Assembly (NCBI RefSeq): GCF_013314895.1
Contig: NZ_JABTYE010000022.1
Span: 29,268 to 93,267, forward strand
Reading direction: 5' to 3'
Source: Cupriavidus gilardii
Lineage (GTDB): Bacteria; Pseudomonadota; Gammaproteobacteria; Burkholderiales; Burkholderiaceae
DNA: 64,000 nucleotides
The translations under genes were made by a program, and so were the position numbers. How positions within the stretch are numbered: position 1 is the first letter of the stretch; each line of letters opens with the position of its first letter. Below the pieces are notes generated by a model. That model did not search any database. It had not been told where the DNA came from and saw only the letters and a program-made list of their open reading frames with translations. This document shows, in pieces, positions 41,070 to 48,280 of this stretch.

Positions 41070-42185
41070 ATGGACGAGCTGATCGCCGAGTGGCCCGCCT
41101 GGCTGCGCTTCGAGCAGCCCACTCCCGGCCTGCTGATCGGTGCGCTGCTGCTGTTCGTCGTGCTGGCCGTGCTCGGCCTCTGCCTCGTCCGCATCGCGCT
41201 GGTACTGATCCATCCCGTGGTGCGGCTGCTCGATTCGCTGCGGCACGTCGCGCACGATGCGCTGCACGCGCGCGCAGGGGATCGCTGGCCGCGGGTGCTG
41301 AAACTGCTGGAGCGCGAGGTCGCCGAAATCCTGCTGGTCGCGATCGCGGCTGCGGTGCTGCTTGCCAGCGGCGGCCTGCTGATCTGGCTCGCGGTCGCGG
41401 TCGCCGCGGAAACGCCGCTGGTGCGCGTCGACCAGGCGGTATTCGCGTGGCTGCAGCAGGGCCGGCAGGACTGGCTCGACGTCGCGATGACCGCCATCAC
41501 CGAATTCGGCGGCGCCCGCATCGTGGTGGCGATCGGCATTGCGGTGTTCGGCTGGCTGGCGTGGCGCCGTGCGTGGGCCGCCGCCGTCTATTGGACGATC
41601 GCGCTGATCGGCGCGCGTGCCTGCGTGATGGTGCTCAAGTACGGGCTGGCACGCGGGCGGCCGGCCAGCATCTACGGCGGCGTCGAGTCGTTTTCATTTC
41701 CGAGCGGACACGCGACCAGCAGCATGGTGACCTACGGCTTCCTGGCCTTTCTGCTGTGCGTGCGGCAGCCCTGGCGCGTGCGCATCCCGGTGCTGGCGGT
41801 GACGGCGACCGTGGTGGTGGCGATCGGCCTGTCGCGGCTCTATCTGGGCATGCACTGGCTGTCGGACGTTGTGGCCGGTTACGCGCTGGGCATGGCCTGG
41901 ATCGTGATGCTGGCGACCGCCTATCTGACGCTGCACGTGCCGGCCAGGCTATCCCCGGCGCCGCTGGCCGGCGTCGCCGCGGCCGCGGCGCTGGCGGCGG
42001 GCGCGTGGGTCGCCGTCTATCATCTGCCCCACAACGTGGAGCGCTACCGCGATGCCGCTAAGGCCGTGCCTTCGCTGTCGCCTCCGCCGGCCCCGGCGAC
42101 CGAGCGGATTCCGGCTCGGCCCGATCGGCCGGCGGAGCGGCCGCCGGCGCCGACTGTGGCGATGCCTGCGGCGACGCCGAGCTGA
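41070..42185 (+). CDS. PAP2-family membrane phosphatase
   Basis: A 371-residue inner-membrane phosphatidic-acid-phosphatase-2 protein, probably acting on lipid phosphates such as undecaprenyl pyrophosphate or PA. It has about seven membrane segments and the three PAP2 signature motifs: KYGLARGRP (C1), FPSGHATSS (C2) and SRLYLGMHWLSDV (C3), all near residues 190-285. An extra N-terminal membrane region (residues 18-130) precedes the core. The last 40 residues are Pro/Ala rich. The start at 41070 has GAGG upstream. Its 3' end overlaps the convergent CBS-protein gene by 128 bp. Confidence 0.92.
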   Translation: MDELIAEWPAWLRFEQPTPGLLIGALLLFVVLAVLGLCLVRIALVLIHPVVRLLDSLRHVAHDALHARAGDRWPRVLKLLEREVAEILLVAIAAAVLLASGGLLIWLAVAVAAETPLVRVDQAVFAWLQQGRQDWLDVAMTAITEFGGARIVVAIGIAVFGWLAWRRAWAAAVYWTIALIGARACVMVLKYGLARGRPASIYGGVESFSFPSGHATSSMVTYGFLAFLLCVRQPWRVRIPVLAVTATVVVAIGLSRLYLGMHWLSDVVAGYALGMAWIVMLATAYLTLHVPARLSPAPLAGVAAAAALAAGAWVAVYHLPHNVERYRDAAKAVPSLSPPPAPATERIPARPDRPAERPPAPTVAMPAATPS

Positions 42186-43515
42186 CCGTGCTGCGCGTGC
42201 TGCCCGTACCGCCGCCGCCACCGCCACGGCTCGCCGGCAGCCGCGATACCAGCAGCTGGTCGATCTTGTGGTGGTCGATGTCGAGCACCTCGAAGCGGTA
42301 GCCGGCGGTCTCGATGAATTCCGACTTCTTCGGGATGCGCTTCAGCGTGTAGATGACCAGCCCGGCCGCGGTATCGACATAGTCCTCGGCGGGCAGCGCC
42401 TCGAGGTCCAGCGCCTTCTTCAGGTCGACCAGCGGCGTCACGCCGTCGACCAGCCACGAGTCCTCGTCGCGGCGCACGATCTGCTCGTCCTCGGACGAGT
42501 ACAGGATGTCGCCCATCAGCGCGCCCACGATATCGTCGAGCGTGACGATGCCGACCACCAGCCCGTATTCGTTCATCACCACCGCGAAGCTCTGGTGCAT
42601 CTCGCGAAAGCGCGTCATCGCCTCGGACAACGTCAACGTGTCGGGAATCACCAGCACGTTCTTGTCGTAATGCCGCGCCAGGTTGGCGATCGCGGAATCG
42701 GCTTCGTCGGCCAGCATCGAGCGCAGGATGTCCTGCGACTCGACAAAACCTTGCACGTCGTCCAGGTCGTGATCGCAGACCGGATATTGCGCGTGCGGAT
42801 ACTTGACCAGCTTGCGCCGCAGGCTGTCGGGGCTCTCGTCCAGCGCCAGGTAGACCACCTCGTCGCGCGGCGTCATGATCGCCGTCACGCTCTTGGAGTC
42901 CAGTTCGAACACGTTCTCGATCAGATGGATCTCGTGCTTGAGCAGCACACCGGCCTCGGCGCCGGCATCGACCATGGCCGCGATGTCTTCCGACGTGATC
43001 TGCTCGACCGTCTTGGTCGGCAGGCCCAGCAGCCGCAGCGCGGCATCGGCGGCGGCGTTGAACAGCCAGACCAGCGGTTTGAGTACCTTCAGCAGCCACA
43101 GCATCGGCCCGATCACCGCCAGCGCGCAGGCCTCGGGGAAGCTCATCGCGATCCGCTTCGGAATCAGGTCGGCGAACTGGATGAACAGCAGCGTGACCAC
43201 CAGGAAGGAGCCGATATTGGCGGCGCGCTGCGCAACCGTGTCGCTGAAGTAGGGCGACAGCAGCGCGAAGGCAAAGTCGGATAGATGCTTTTCGCCCAGT
43301 ACGCCGGCGAGGATGGCCACCGTATTGACGCCGATCTGCACGATGGTGAAGAAGTTGCCGGGTTCCTCCTTGAGCAGCATCACCTTGGTCGCGCGCCGGT
43401 CGCCACGCTCCGACAGCGTCTGCAGCTTGGTGCGGCGCGCGGCGGTCAGGGCGATCTCGGAGATCGAGAAGAAGGCGCTGATCAGGATCAGCAACAGCAG
43501 GATCAGGACGAACAT
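42058..43515 (-). CDS. CorC/HlyC-family CBS-domain membrane protein (DUF21)
   Basis: A 485-residue inner-membrane protein of the CNNM/CorC group, linked to magnesium or cobalt export. The DUF21 domain with three to four membrane helices covers about residues 1-190 (FFSISEIALTAARRTKLQTL, IPKRIAMSFPEACAL). A CBS pair follows (about 205-330, SVTAIMTPRDEVVYLALDES; VVMNEYGLVVGIVTLDDIVG), then a C-terminal CorC_HlyC domain (about 345-430). The last 55 residues are low-complexity Gly/Ser/Ala/Pro and are encoded in the stretch that overlaps the PAP2 gene end. Confidence 0.93.
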   Translation of the reverse strand: MFVLILLLLILISAFFSISEIALTAARRTKLQTLSERGDRRATKVMLLKEEPGNFFTIVQIGVNTVAILAGVLGEKHLSDFAFALLSPYFSDTVAQRAANIGSFLVVTLLFIQFADLIPKRIAMSFPEACALAVIGPMLWLLKVLKPLVWLFNAAADAALRLLGLPTKTVEQITSEDIAAMVDAGAEAGVLLKHEIHLIENVFELDSKSVTAIMTPRDEVVYLALDESPDSLRRKLVKYPHAQYPVCDHDLDDVQGFVESQDILRSMLADEADSAIANLARHYDKNVLVIPDTLTLSEAMTRFREMHQSFAVVMNEYGLVVGIVTLDDIVGALMGDILYSSEDEQIVRRDEDSWLVDGVTPLVDLKKALDLEALPAEDYVDTAAGLVIYTLKRIPKKSEFIETAGYRFEVLDIDHHKIDQLLVSRLPASRGGGGGGTGSTRSTVSSASPQASPQSAPAAAPPADRAEPESARSPGPAEATAKARP

Positions 43516-43778
43516 GGCGATGGCGGCAGGGGCCGGTGGCTTGGGGCCGGAGGGGCGCTTCGATGATGGTGCAGGCCGATGCGGACTGTCAATGCGAACG
43601 GAACGCCGCCTGGGTCGGCTGTTATATAGCCATTATGAATTGTTATTTTTGATTCGATAGTGGTTGCCTTACTCTGTGCCGGTACGCATGGGGTGCCGAA
43701 ACGCCGCGGATACGCTGCGGAAGCGCCGTCAGGTGCATGCACTATCATGCCGTCCATCAACTTCGATTGGAGAACTCG

Positions 43779-44579
43779 ATGACCTGGTTTACCGCTGGCT
43801 GGATTCGCCCCCTGATCGCGGCCCCGATGCTGGCCCTGGCGATGGCCGGCGCCCATGCCGCCGATCTGCTCGACAGCGTCAAGCAGGCAGGCGTACTGAA
43901 GATCGGCCTGGAGGGCACCTATCCGCCGTTCGGCTATCGCGGCGCCAACAATCAGCTCGAAGGCTTCGATGTCGACGTCGCGCGTGCGGTGGCCGGCAAG
44001 CTGGGCGTCAAGCCGGAATTCGTCACCACCGAATGGAGCGGCATCATCGCCGGCCTGCAGGCGGGCAAGTTCGACGTGATCGTCAATCAGGTCAACGTGA
44101 CGCCGCAGCGCAAGCAGGTGCTGGACTTCTCGAAGCCCTACGTCTTCTCGGCCGCGCAGCTGATCCAGCGCAAGGACGACAAGCGCGAGTTCAAGTCGCT
44201 GGAGGATCTGAAGGGCAAGCGGCTGGGCGTCAGCCTGGGCAGCAACTACAACGAGCTGGCCAAGTCGGTGGCGGGCATCGACGTCAAGACGTATCCAGGC
44301 GCGCCCGAATATCTGCGCGACCTGGCCGCGCAGCGCGTCGATGCCGCGCTGAACGACCGGCTGATGGTCAACTACCTGATCAAGACGTCGAATCTGCCGC
44401 TGCGCGCCGGCGCGGTGGTGCAGGGCGGCGATACCGAGGTAGCGATCCCGTTCCGCAAGGACAACCCCAAGTTCGCGCAGGCAATCGACCGCGCGCTGGA
44501 CGATCTGCGCAAGGACGGCACGCTGACCAAGCTGTCGAACAAGTGGTTTGGCGCGGACGTGACCAAGCCGGTCAAGTAA
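43779..44579 (+). CDS. Amino-acid ABC transporter binding protein (cystine-type, FliY/TcyA-like)
   Basis: Periplasmic SBP_bac_3 protein of 266 residues with a signal peptide cleaved near GAHA-AD. Landmarks are LKIGLEGTYPPFGYRGANNQ, LEGFDVDVARAVAGKLGVKP, GIIAGLQAGKFDVIVNQVNV and a C-terminal LTKLSNKWFGADVT. The GTYPPF/DVIVNQV pattern is closest to cystine-type receptors, but other polar amino acids are possible. GGAG precedes the ATG. The permease gene follows after 157 bp, separated by an intrinsic terminator; no ATPase gene is present in the cluster. Confidence 0.9.
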   Translation: MTWFTAGWIRPLIAAPMLALAMAGAHAADLLDSVKQAGVLKIGLEGTYPPFGYRGANNQLEGFDVDVARAVAGKLGVKPEFVTTEWSGIIAGLQAGKFDVIVNQVNVTPQRKQVLDFSKPYVFSAAQLIQRKDDKREFKSLEDLKGKRLGVSLGSNYNELAKSVAGIDVKTYPGAPEYLRDLAAQRVDAALNDRLMVNYLIKTSNLPLRAGAVVQGGDTEVAIPFRKDNPKFAQAIDRALDDLRKDGTLTKLSNKWFGADVTKPVK

Positions 44580-44630
44580 GCCAGGCCCGCTCGTCCTGGC
44601 GTTCGCGGGGGCGACAGACACCAAAGGCAG

Positions 44631-44663
44631 ACGGCAGTGCAATCGCACTGCCGTTTTGTTTTT
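44631..44663 (+). terminator. Intrinsic terminator between binding protein and permease genes
   Basis: A perfect 10-bp stem ACGGCAGTGC / GCACTGCCGT with an AATC loop is followed by TTTTGTTTTT. It lies inside the presumed operon, 74 bp before the permease start. Partial termination here would give more binding protein than permease. Confidence 0.9.
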
Positions 44664-44736
44664 CAGGGCGCCACTTTATGATTCCGACTTTGCGCGGTCG
44701 TTTGCGCCCCCGTTTGCGTTCCTAACCCCGCCCACC

Positions 44737-45396
44737 ATGCCCTCCCTTCAACTGGTAATCGATTCGCTGCCCGTGCTGCTGCAAGGCATGGTGCTGACCA
44801 TCAAGTTCGCGCTGTCGTCGATGGCCTTCGGGCTGGTGATCGGGCTGGTGGTCGCGCTGATGGGAATCGGCCATAACCGGCTGCTGAAGGCGATCGCGCG
44901 CGTCTATGTCAGCGTGATGCGCGGCACGCCGCTGCTGGTGCAGATCTTCGTGGTGTATTACGGCCTGCCGGGCATCGGCATCACGATGGAGCCCACTCCC
45001 GCCGGCGTGCTGACGCTGAGCCTGAATGTCGGTGCCTATCTGTCGGAAAGCATGCGCGGCGCGATCCTCGGCATTTCGCGCGGGCAATGGCTGGCGGCCT
45101 ACAGCCTCGGGCTGACACCGGCGCAGACGCTGCGCTACGTGGTCGGTCCGCAGGCGCTGCGCATCGCGGTGCCGAGCCTGTCGAACAGCCTGATCAGCCT
45201 GATCAAGGACACCTCGCTGGTGTCGGTGATCACGGTCACCGAGCTGCTGCGCACCACGCAGGAGCTAATCGCCGCGACCTACCAGCCGCTGCCGCTCTAT
45301 CTGGCCGCGGCGGCGATCTACTGGGTGTTGAGCACGCTGCTGTCGTTCGTGCAGCGGCTGCTGGAGCGCAGGTTGTCGTTGCCGGGGCGGCATTGA
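44737..45396 (+). CDS. Amino-acid ABC transporter permease (HisM/TcyB-like)
   Basis: Inner-membrane permease of 219 residues with about five helices. It shows the family N-terminus LLQGMVLTIKFALSSMAFG, VMRGTPLLVQIFVVYYGLP, and the EAA loop AYSLGLTPAQTLRYVVGPQA near residues 125-150. IKDTSLVSVITVTELLRTTQ lies toward the end. It should pair with the binding protein just upstream. The ATG at 44737 is chosen because homology begins there; the open frame runs back to 44656 over the terminator. No ATPase gene follows; the next gene is convergent cphA. Confidence 0.92.
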   Translation: MPSLQLVIDSLPVLLQGMVLTIKFALSSMAFGLVIGLVVALMGIGHNRLLKAIARVYVSVMRGTPLLVQIFVVYYGLPGIGITMEPTPAGVLTLSLNVGAYLSESMRGAILGISRGQWLAAYSLGLTPAQTLRYVVGPQALRIAVPSLSNSLISLIKDTSLVSVITVTELLRTTQELIAATYQPLPLYLAAAAIYWVLSTLLSFVQRLLERRLSLPGRH

Positions 45397-45424
45397 AGGG
45401 GCGGTAGGGGAGCGGGCGCTGTTT

Positions 45425-45542
45425 GCCCTCTCCCCCGGCCCCTCTCCCGCAAGCGGGAGAGGGGAGAACACCGTGCCCGAAAGTTGGAGGTGGCCCCGAC
45501 CTGCTCCCTCTCCCGCTTGCGGGAGAGGGTTGGGGAGAGGGC
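45425..45542. repeat. Second inverted pair of REP-like palindromes
   Basis: Palindromes CCCCTCTCCCGC-AAGCGGGAGAGGGG (45439-45464) and CCCTCTCCCGC-TTGCGGGAGAGGG (45506-45529) have GCCCTCTCCCCCG before the first and TTGGGGAGAGGGC after the second. This mirrors the pair at 4.05-4.18 kb with the order of the flanks reversed. It again lies in a convergent gap, here between the permease and cphA genes. Confidence 0.8.
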
Positions 45543-45575
45543 AACCAGCGCTGGCACCACCACCGGCGCCCGCCC

Positions 45576-48149
45576 TCAGCCCGCTTCCGCGATCCGCCTG
45601 GCGATGTGGTCCAGCGCTTCCTCGACCTGATCGACCAGGATCAGGCACAGGTCGCCCGGCTGCAGCCGGCCCAGCGCGGTATCGATGGCGAGGAACTCGC
45701 CGCGGATCTCGTCGACTGCCTTGGCGCGGGTCGCGCCTTCCAGTCCTTCGCGCAGCAGCGCCAGCACCTCGCCGTCTTCGCGCCCACGCTGACACTGGTC
45801 CTGGTACAGCACCACGTCGTCGAACACGCCGCCAAGGATCTGCGTCTGGCGGCGGATGTCCTCGTCGCGGCGGTCGCCGGCGCCGCTGATCACCACCATG
45901 CGGCGGCGCGCGGGCATCGTCTCGATCGCGTTGCACAGCGCCTGGATTGCGTCCGGGTTGTGGCCGTAGTCGGCGATCAGCGTGGCGCCGCGGTAGTCGA
46001 ACAGGTTGAAGCGGCCCGGCGCGCTGGCGGCGTCGCTGACGAAGGTCGCCAGGCCGCGGCGGATCACCGACCAGTCGATGCCCAGCGCCCACGCGGCCGC
46101 GGTCGCCGACATCGCGTTCTCGACCTGGAAGCCGATGCTGCCGCCACGCGTCAGCGGAATGTCCTTCAGCGCGATCCGTACCTGGGTATCGCCCTCGGCC
46201 GCGACCAGGTCGCCGCCGTCGGTGAACACCACGCGCTTGCCTTGCGCGCGATGCGTCGCCAGCACCGGGTGCTCGGCATCGCGGGCGAAGAAGGTGACCG
46301 CGCCAGGACAGGCGTCGGCCATGCGCGCGACCATCGGATCGGCGGCGTTGAGCACCGCCATGCCGTGCGGCGAGACGTTCTGCACGATCACGCTCTTGAG
46401 CACTGCCAGGTCTTCCACCGTGCTGATATAGGACAGCCCGAGGTGGTCGCCTTCGCCGACATTGGTCACCACCGCGACATCGCAGCGGTCGAACGCCAGC
46501 CCTTCGCGCAGCAGGCCGCCGCGCGCGGTCTCGAAGACCGCCGCGTCGACGTCGGGGTGCATCAGCACGTTGCGCGCGCTGCGCGGGCCGCTGCAGTCGC
46601 CGGTGTCGATGCGCTGGCCGTTGATGTAGACGCCGTCGGTGCCGGTCATGCCCATGCGCAGGCCGCTGCCGGCCAGCAGATGCGTGATCAGCCGGACCGT
46701 GGTGGTCTTGCCGTTGGTGCCCGACACCGCGACCACCGGAATGCGGCCGTCGTCGCCGTCGGCGAACATGGTCGAGATGATCGCCTCGCCGACCGCGCGG
46801 CCCTTGCCGTAGGACGGCTGCAGATGCATGCGCAGGCCCGGCGCGGCATTGACCTCGACGATGCCGCCGGCCTGTTCCTCGAAGGGTTTGAGCACGGTCT
46901 CGCAGACCGCATCGACGCCGCAAATGTCGAGGCCGACCATCTGCGCCGCGGCGACCGCGCGTGCCGCCATCTCGGGATGCACGTCGTCGGTGACATCGGT
47001 CGCGGTGCCGCCGGTCGACAGATTCGCGTTGTTGCGCAGGATCACGCGCGTGCCCTTGGGCGGCACCGACTCGGCGGTCATCCCCTGCTTGGCCAGCGTG
47101 GCCAGCGCGATATCGTCGAAGCGGATCTTGGTCAGCGAGGTCGCATGGCCCTCGCCGCGGCGCGGGTCGCGATTGACCTCGTCGACCAGCTGCCGCACGG
47201 TATGCACGCCGTCGCCGATGACCTGCGGCGGATCGCGCCGGGCCGCGGCGACCAGCTGATTGCCGACCACCAGCAGGCGGAAATCGTGCCCGGGGATATA
47301 GCGTTCGACGATCACGTCGCTGCTGATCTCGGCCGCGACCTCATAGGCGGCCATCACTTCCTCGCGCGTGCGGATGCGCACCGCGACCCCCTTGCCCTGA
47401 TTGCCGTCGCGAGGCTTGACCACCACCGGCGCGTCGATTTCCTGCGCGACTTCCCAGGCTTCCTCGGCGCTGGAGACCGAGCGGCCCTGCGGCACCGGCA
47501 CGCCGGCCGCATGCAGCAGGCTCTTGGTCAGTTCCTTGTCCTGCGCGATCGACTCGGCGACCGCGCTGGTCATGTCGGTTTCCGCGGCCTGGATGCGCCG
47601 CTGGCGGCTGCCCCAGCCGAACTGCACCATGCTGCCCTGCGTCAGGCGGCGATAGGGAATGCCGCGTGCGATCGCGGCGTGGACGATCGAGCCGGTGCTC
47701 GGTCCGAGGCGCACGTCCTCGTCCAGTTCGCGCAGGCGGGCCAGCGCGCCATCCAGATCGAACGGCGTGTCGTCGCGCGCGGCGATGCACAGCTGCTGCG
47801 CGAGATCGAGCGCGAGGCGGCCGACCTCTTCCTCGCTGTACTGGACCACGACCTGATAGGTGCCGGGCTCGACGGTGGGCGAGGTGCGGCTGAAGGTCAC
47901 CGGGCAACCGGCGGCCGCCTGCAGGCGCAGGGTCGCGCATTCGAGCGCATGGGCCAGCGACGCATCGCCGTGCGCGTCGTCGGGACGCAGCGGGCCGATG
48001 TCCGGGAATCGCGCGCGCAGGCGCTCCTCGAAACCCGGCAGGTCCTCGATCGTGCCGGCTTCGTCCGGGCACGCGACGATCGCTTCGATCGCGGTGTGGC
48101 GGCACCACAGGTTCGGACCGCGCAGCGCGCGGATGCGAGAGACTTCCAT
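45576..48149 (-). CDS. cphA: Cyanophycin synthetase (shorter paralogue)
   Basis: Builds the storage polymer cyanophycin (Asp backbone with Arg side chains) from Asp, Arg and ATP. The 857 residues contain an N-terminal domain (1-160, MEVSRIRALRGPNLWCRHTA), an ATP-grasp domain (about 215-470, VVVKPRDGNQGKGVAVRI) and a Mur-ligase-like domain with P-loop VAVSGTNGKTTTVRLI near residue 490. The C-terminal Mur region has YGHNPDAIQ and GAGDRRDED. ATG at 48149 is used rather than the TTG just before it. It lies 131 bp downstream of the longer paralogue on the same strand, so co-transcription is likely. Confidence 0.95.
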   Translation of the reverse strand: MEVSRIRALRGPNLWCRHTAIEAIVACPDEAGTIEDLPGFEERLRARFPDIGPLRPDDAHGDASLAHALECATLRLQAAAGCPVTFSRTSPTVEPGTYQVVVQYSEEEVGRLALDLAQQLCIAARDDTPFDLDGALARLRELDEDVRLGPSTGSIVHAAIARGIPYRRLTQGSMVQFGWGSRQRRIQAAETDMTSAVAESIAQDKELTKSLLHAAGVPVPQGRSVSSAEEAWEVAQEIDAPVVVKPRDGNQGKGVAVRIRTREEVMAAYEVAAEISSDVIVERYIPGHDFRLLVVGNQLVAAARRDPPQVIGDGVHTVRQLVDEVNRDPRRGEGHATSLTKIRFDDIALATLAKQGMTAESVPPKGTRVILRNNANLSTGGTATDVTDDVHPEMAARAVAAAQMVGLDICGVDAVCETVLKPFEEQAGGIVEVNAAPGLRMHLQPSYGKGRAVGEAIISTMFADGDDGRIPVVAVSGTNGKTTTVRLITHLLAGSGLRMGMTGTDGVYINGQRIDTGDCSGPRSARNVLMHPDVDAAVFETARGGLLREGLAFDRCDVAVVTNVGEGDHLGLSYISTVEDLAVLKSVIVQNVSPHGMAVLNAADPMVARMADACPGAVTFFARDAEHPVLATHRAQGKRVVFTDGGDLVAAEGDTQVRIALKDIPLTRGGSIGFQVENAMSATAAAWALGIDWSVIRRGLATFVSDAASAPGRFNLFDYRGATLIADYGHNPDAIQALCNAIETMPARRRMVVISGAGDRRDEDIRRQTQILGGVFDDVVLYQDQCQRGREDGEVLALLREGLEGATRAKAVDEIRGEFLAIDTALGRLQPGDLCLILVDQVEEALDHIARRIAEAG

Positions 48150-48280
48150 CAATCAGTTTCCTATCGGTCGGCCACCGGCCGGACGGGGCAAGGCCCGCGG
48201 CAGGCGACCGTTCAATCCTTCAGCGCTTCAGGGTTTCAGAGCCTCGGAGCCTTGGACCATTGACTATCGATGCCAGCCGA

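Noticed and set aside
45423..48263. 946-residue plus-strand open frame
   Set aside because: Antisense shadow of cphA with His/Arg/Ala-rich composition.
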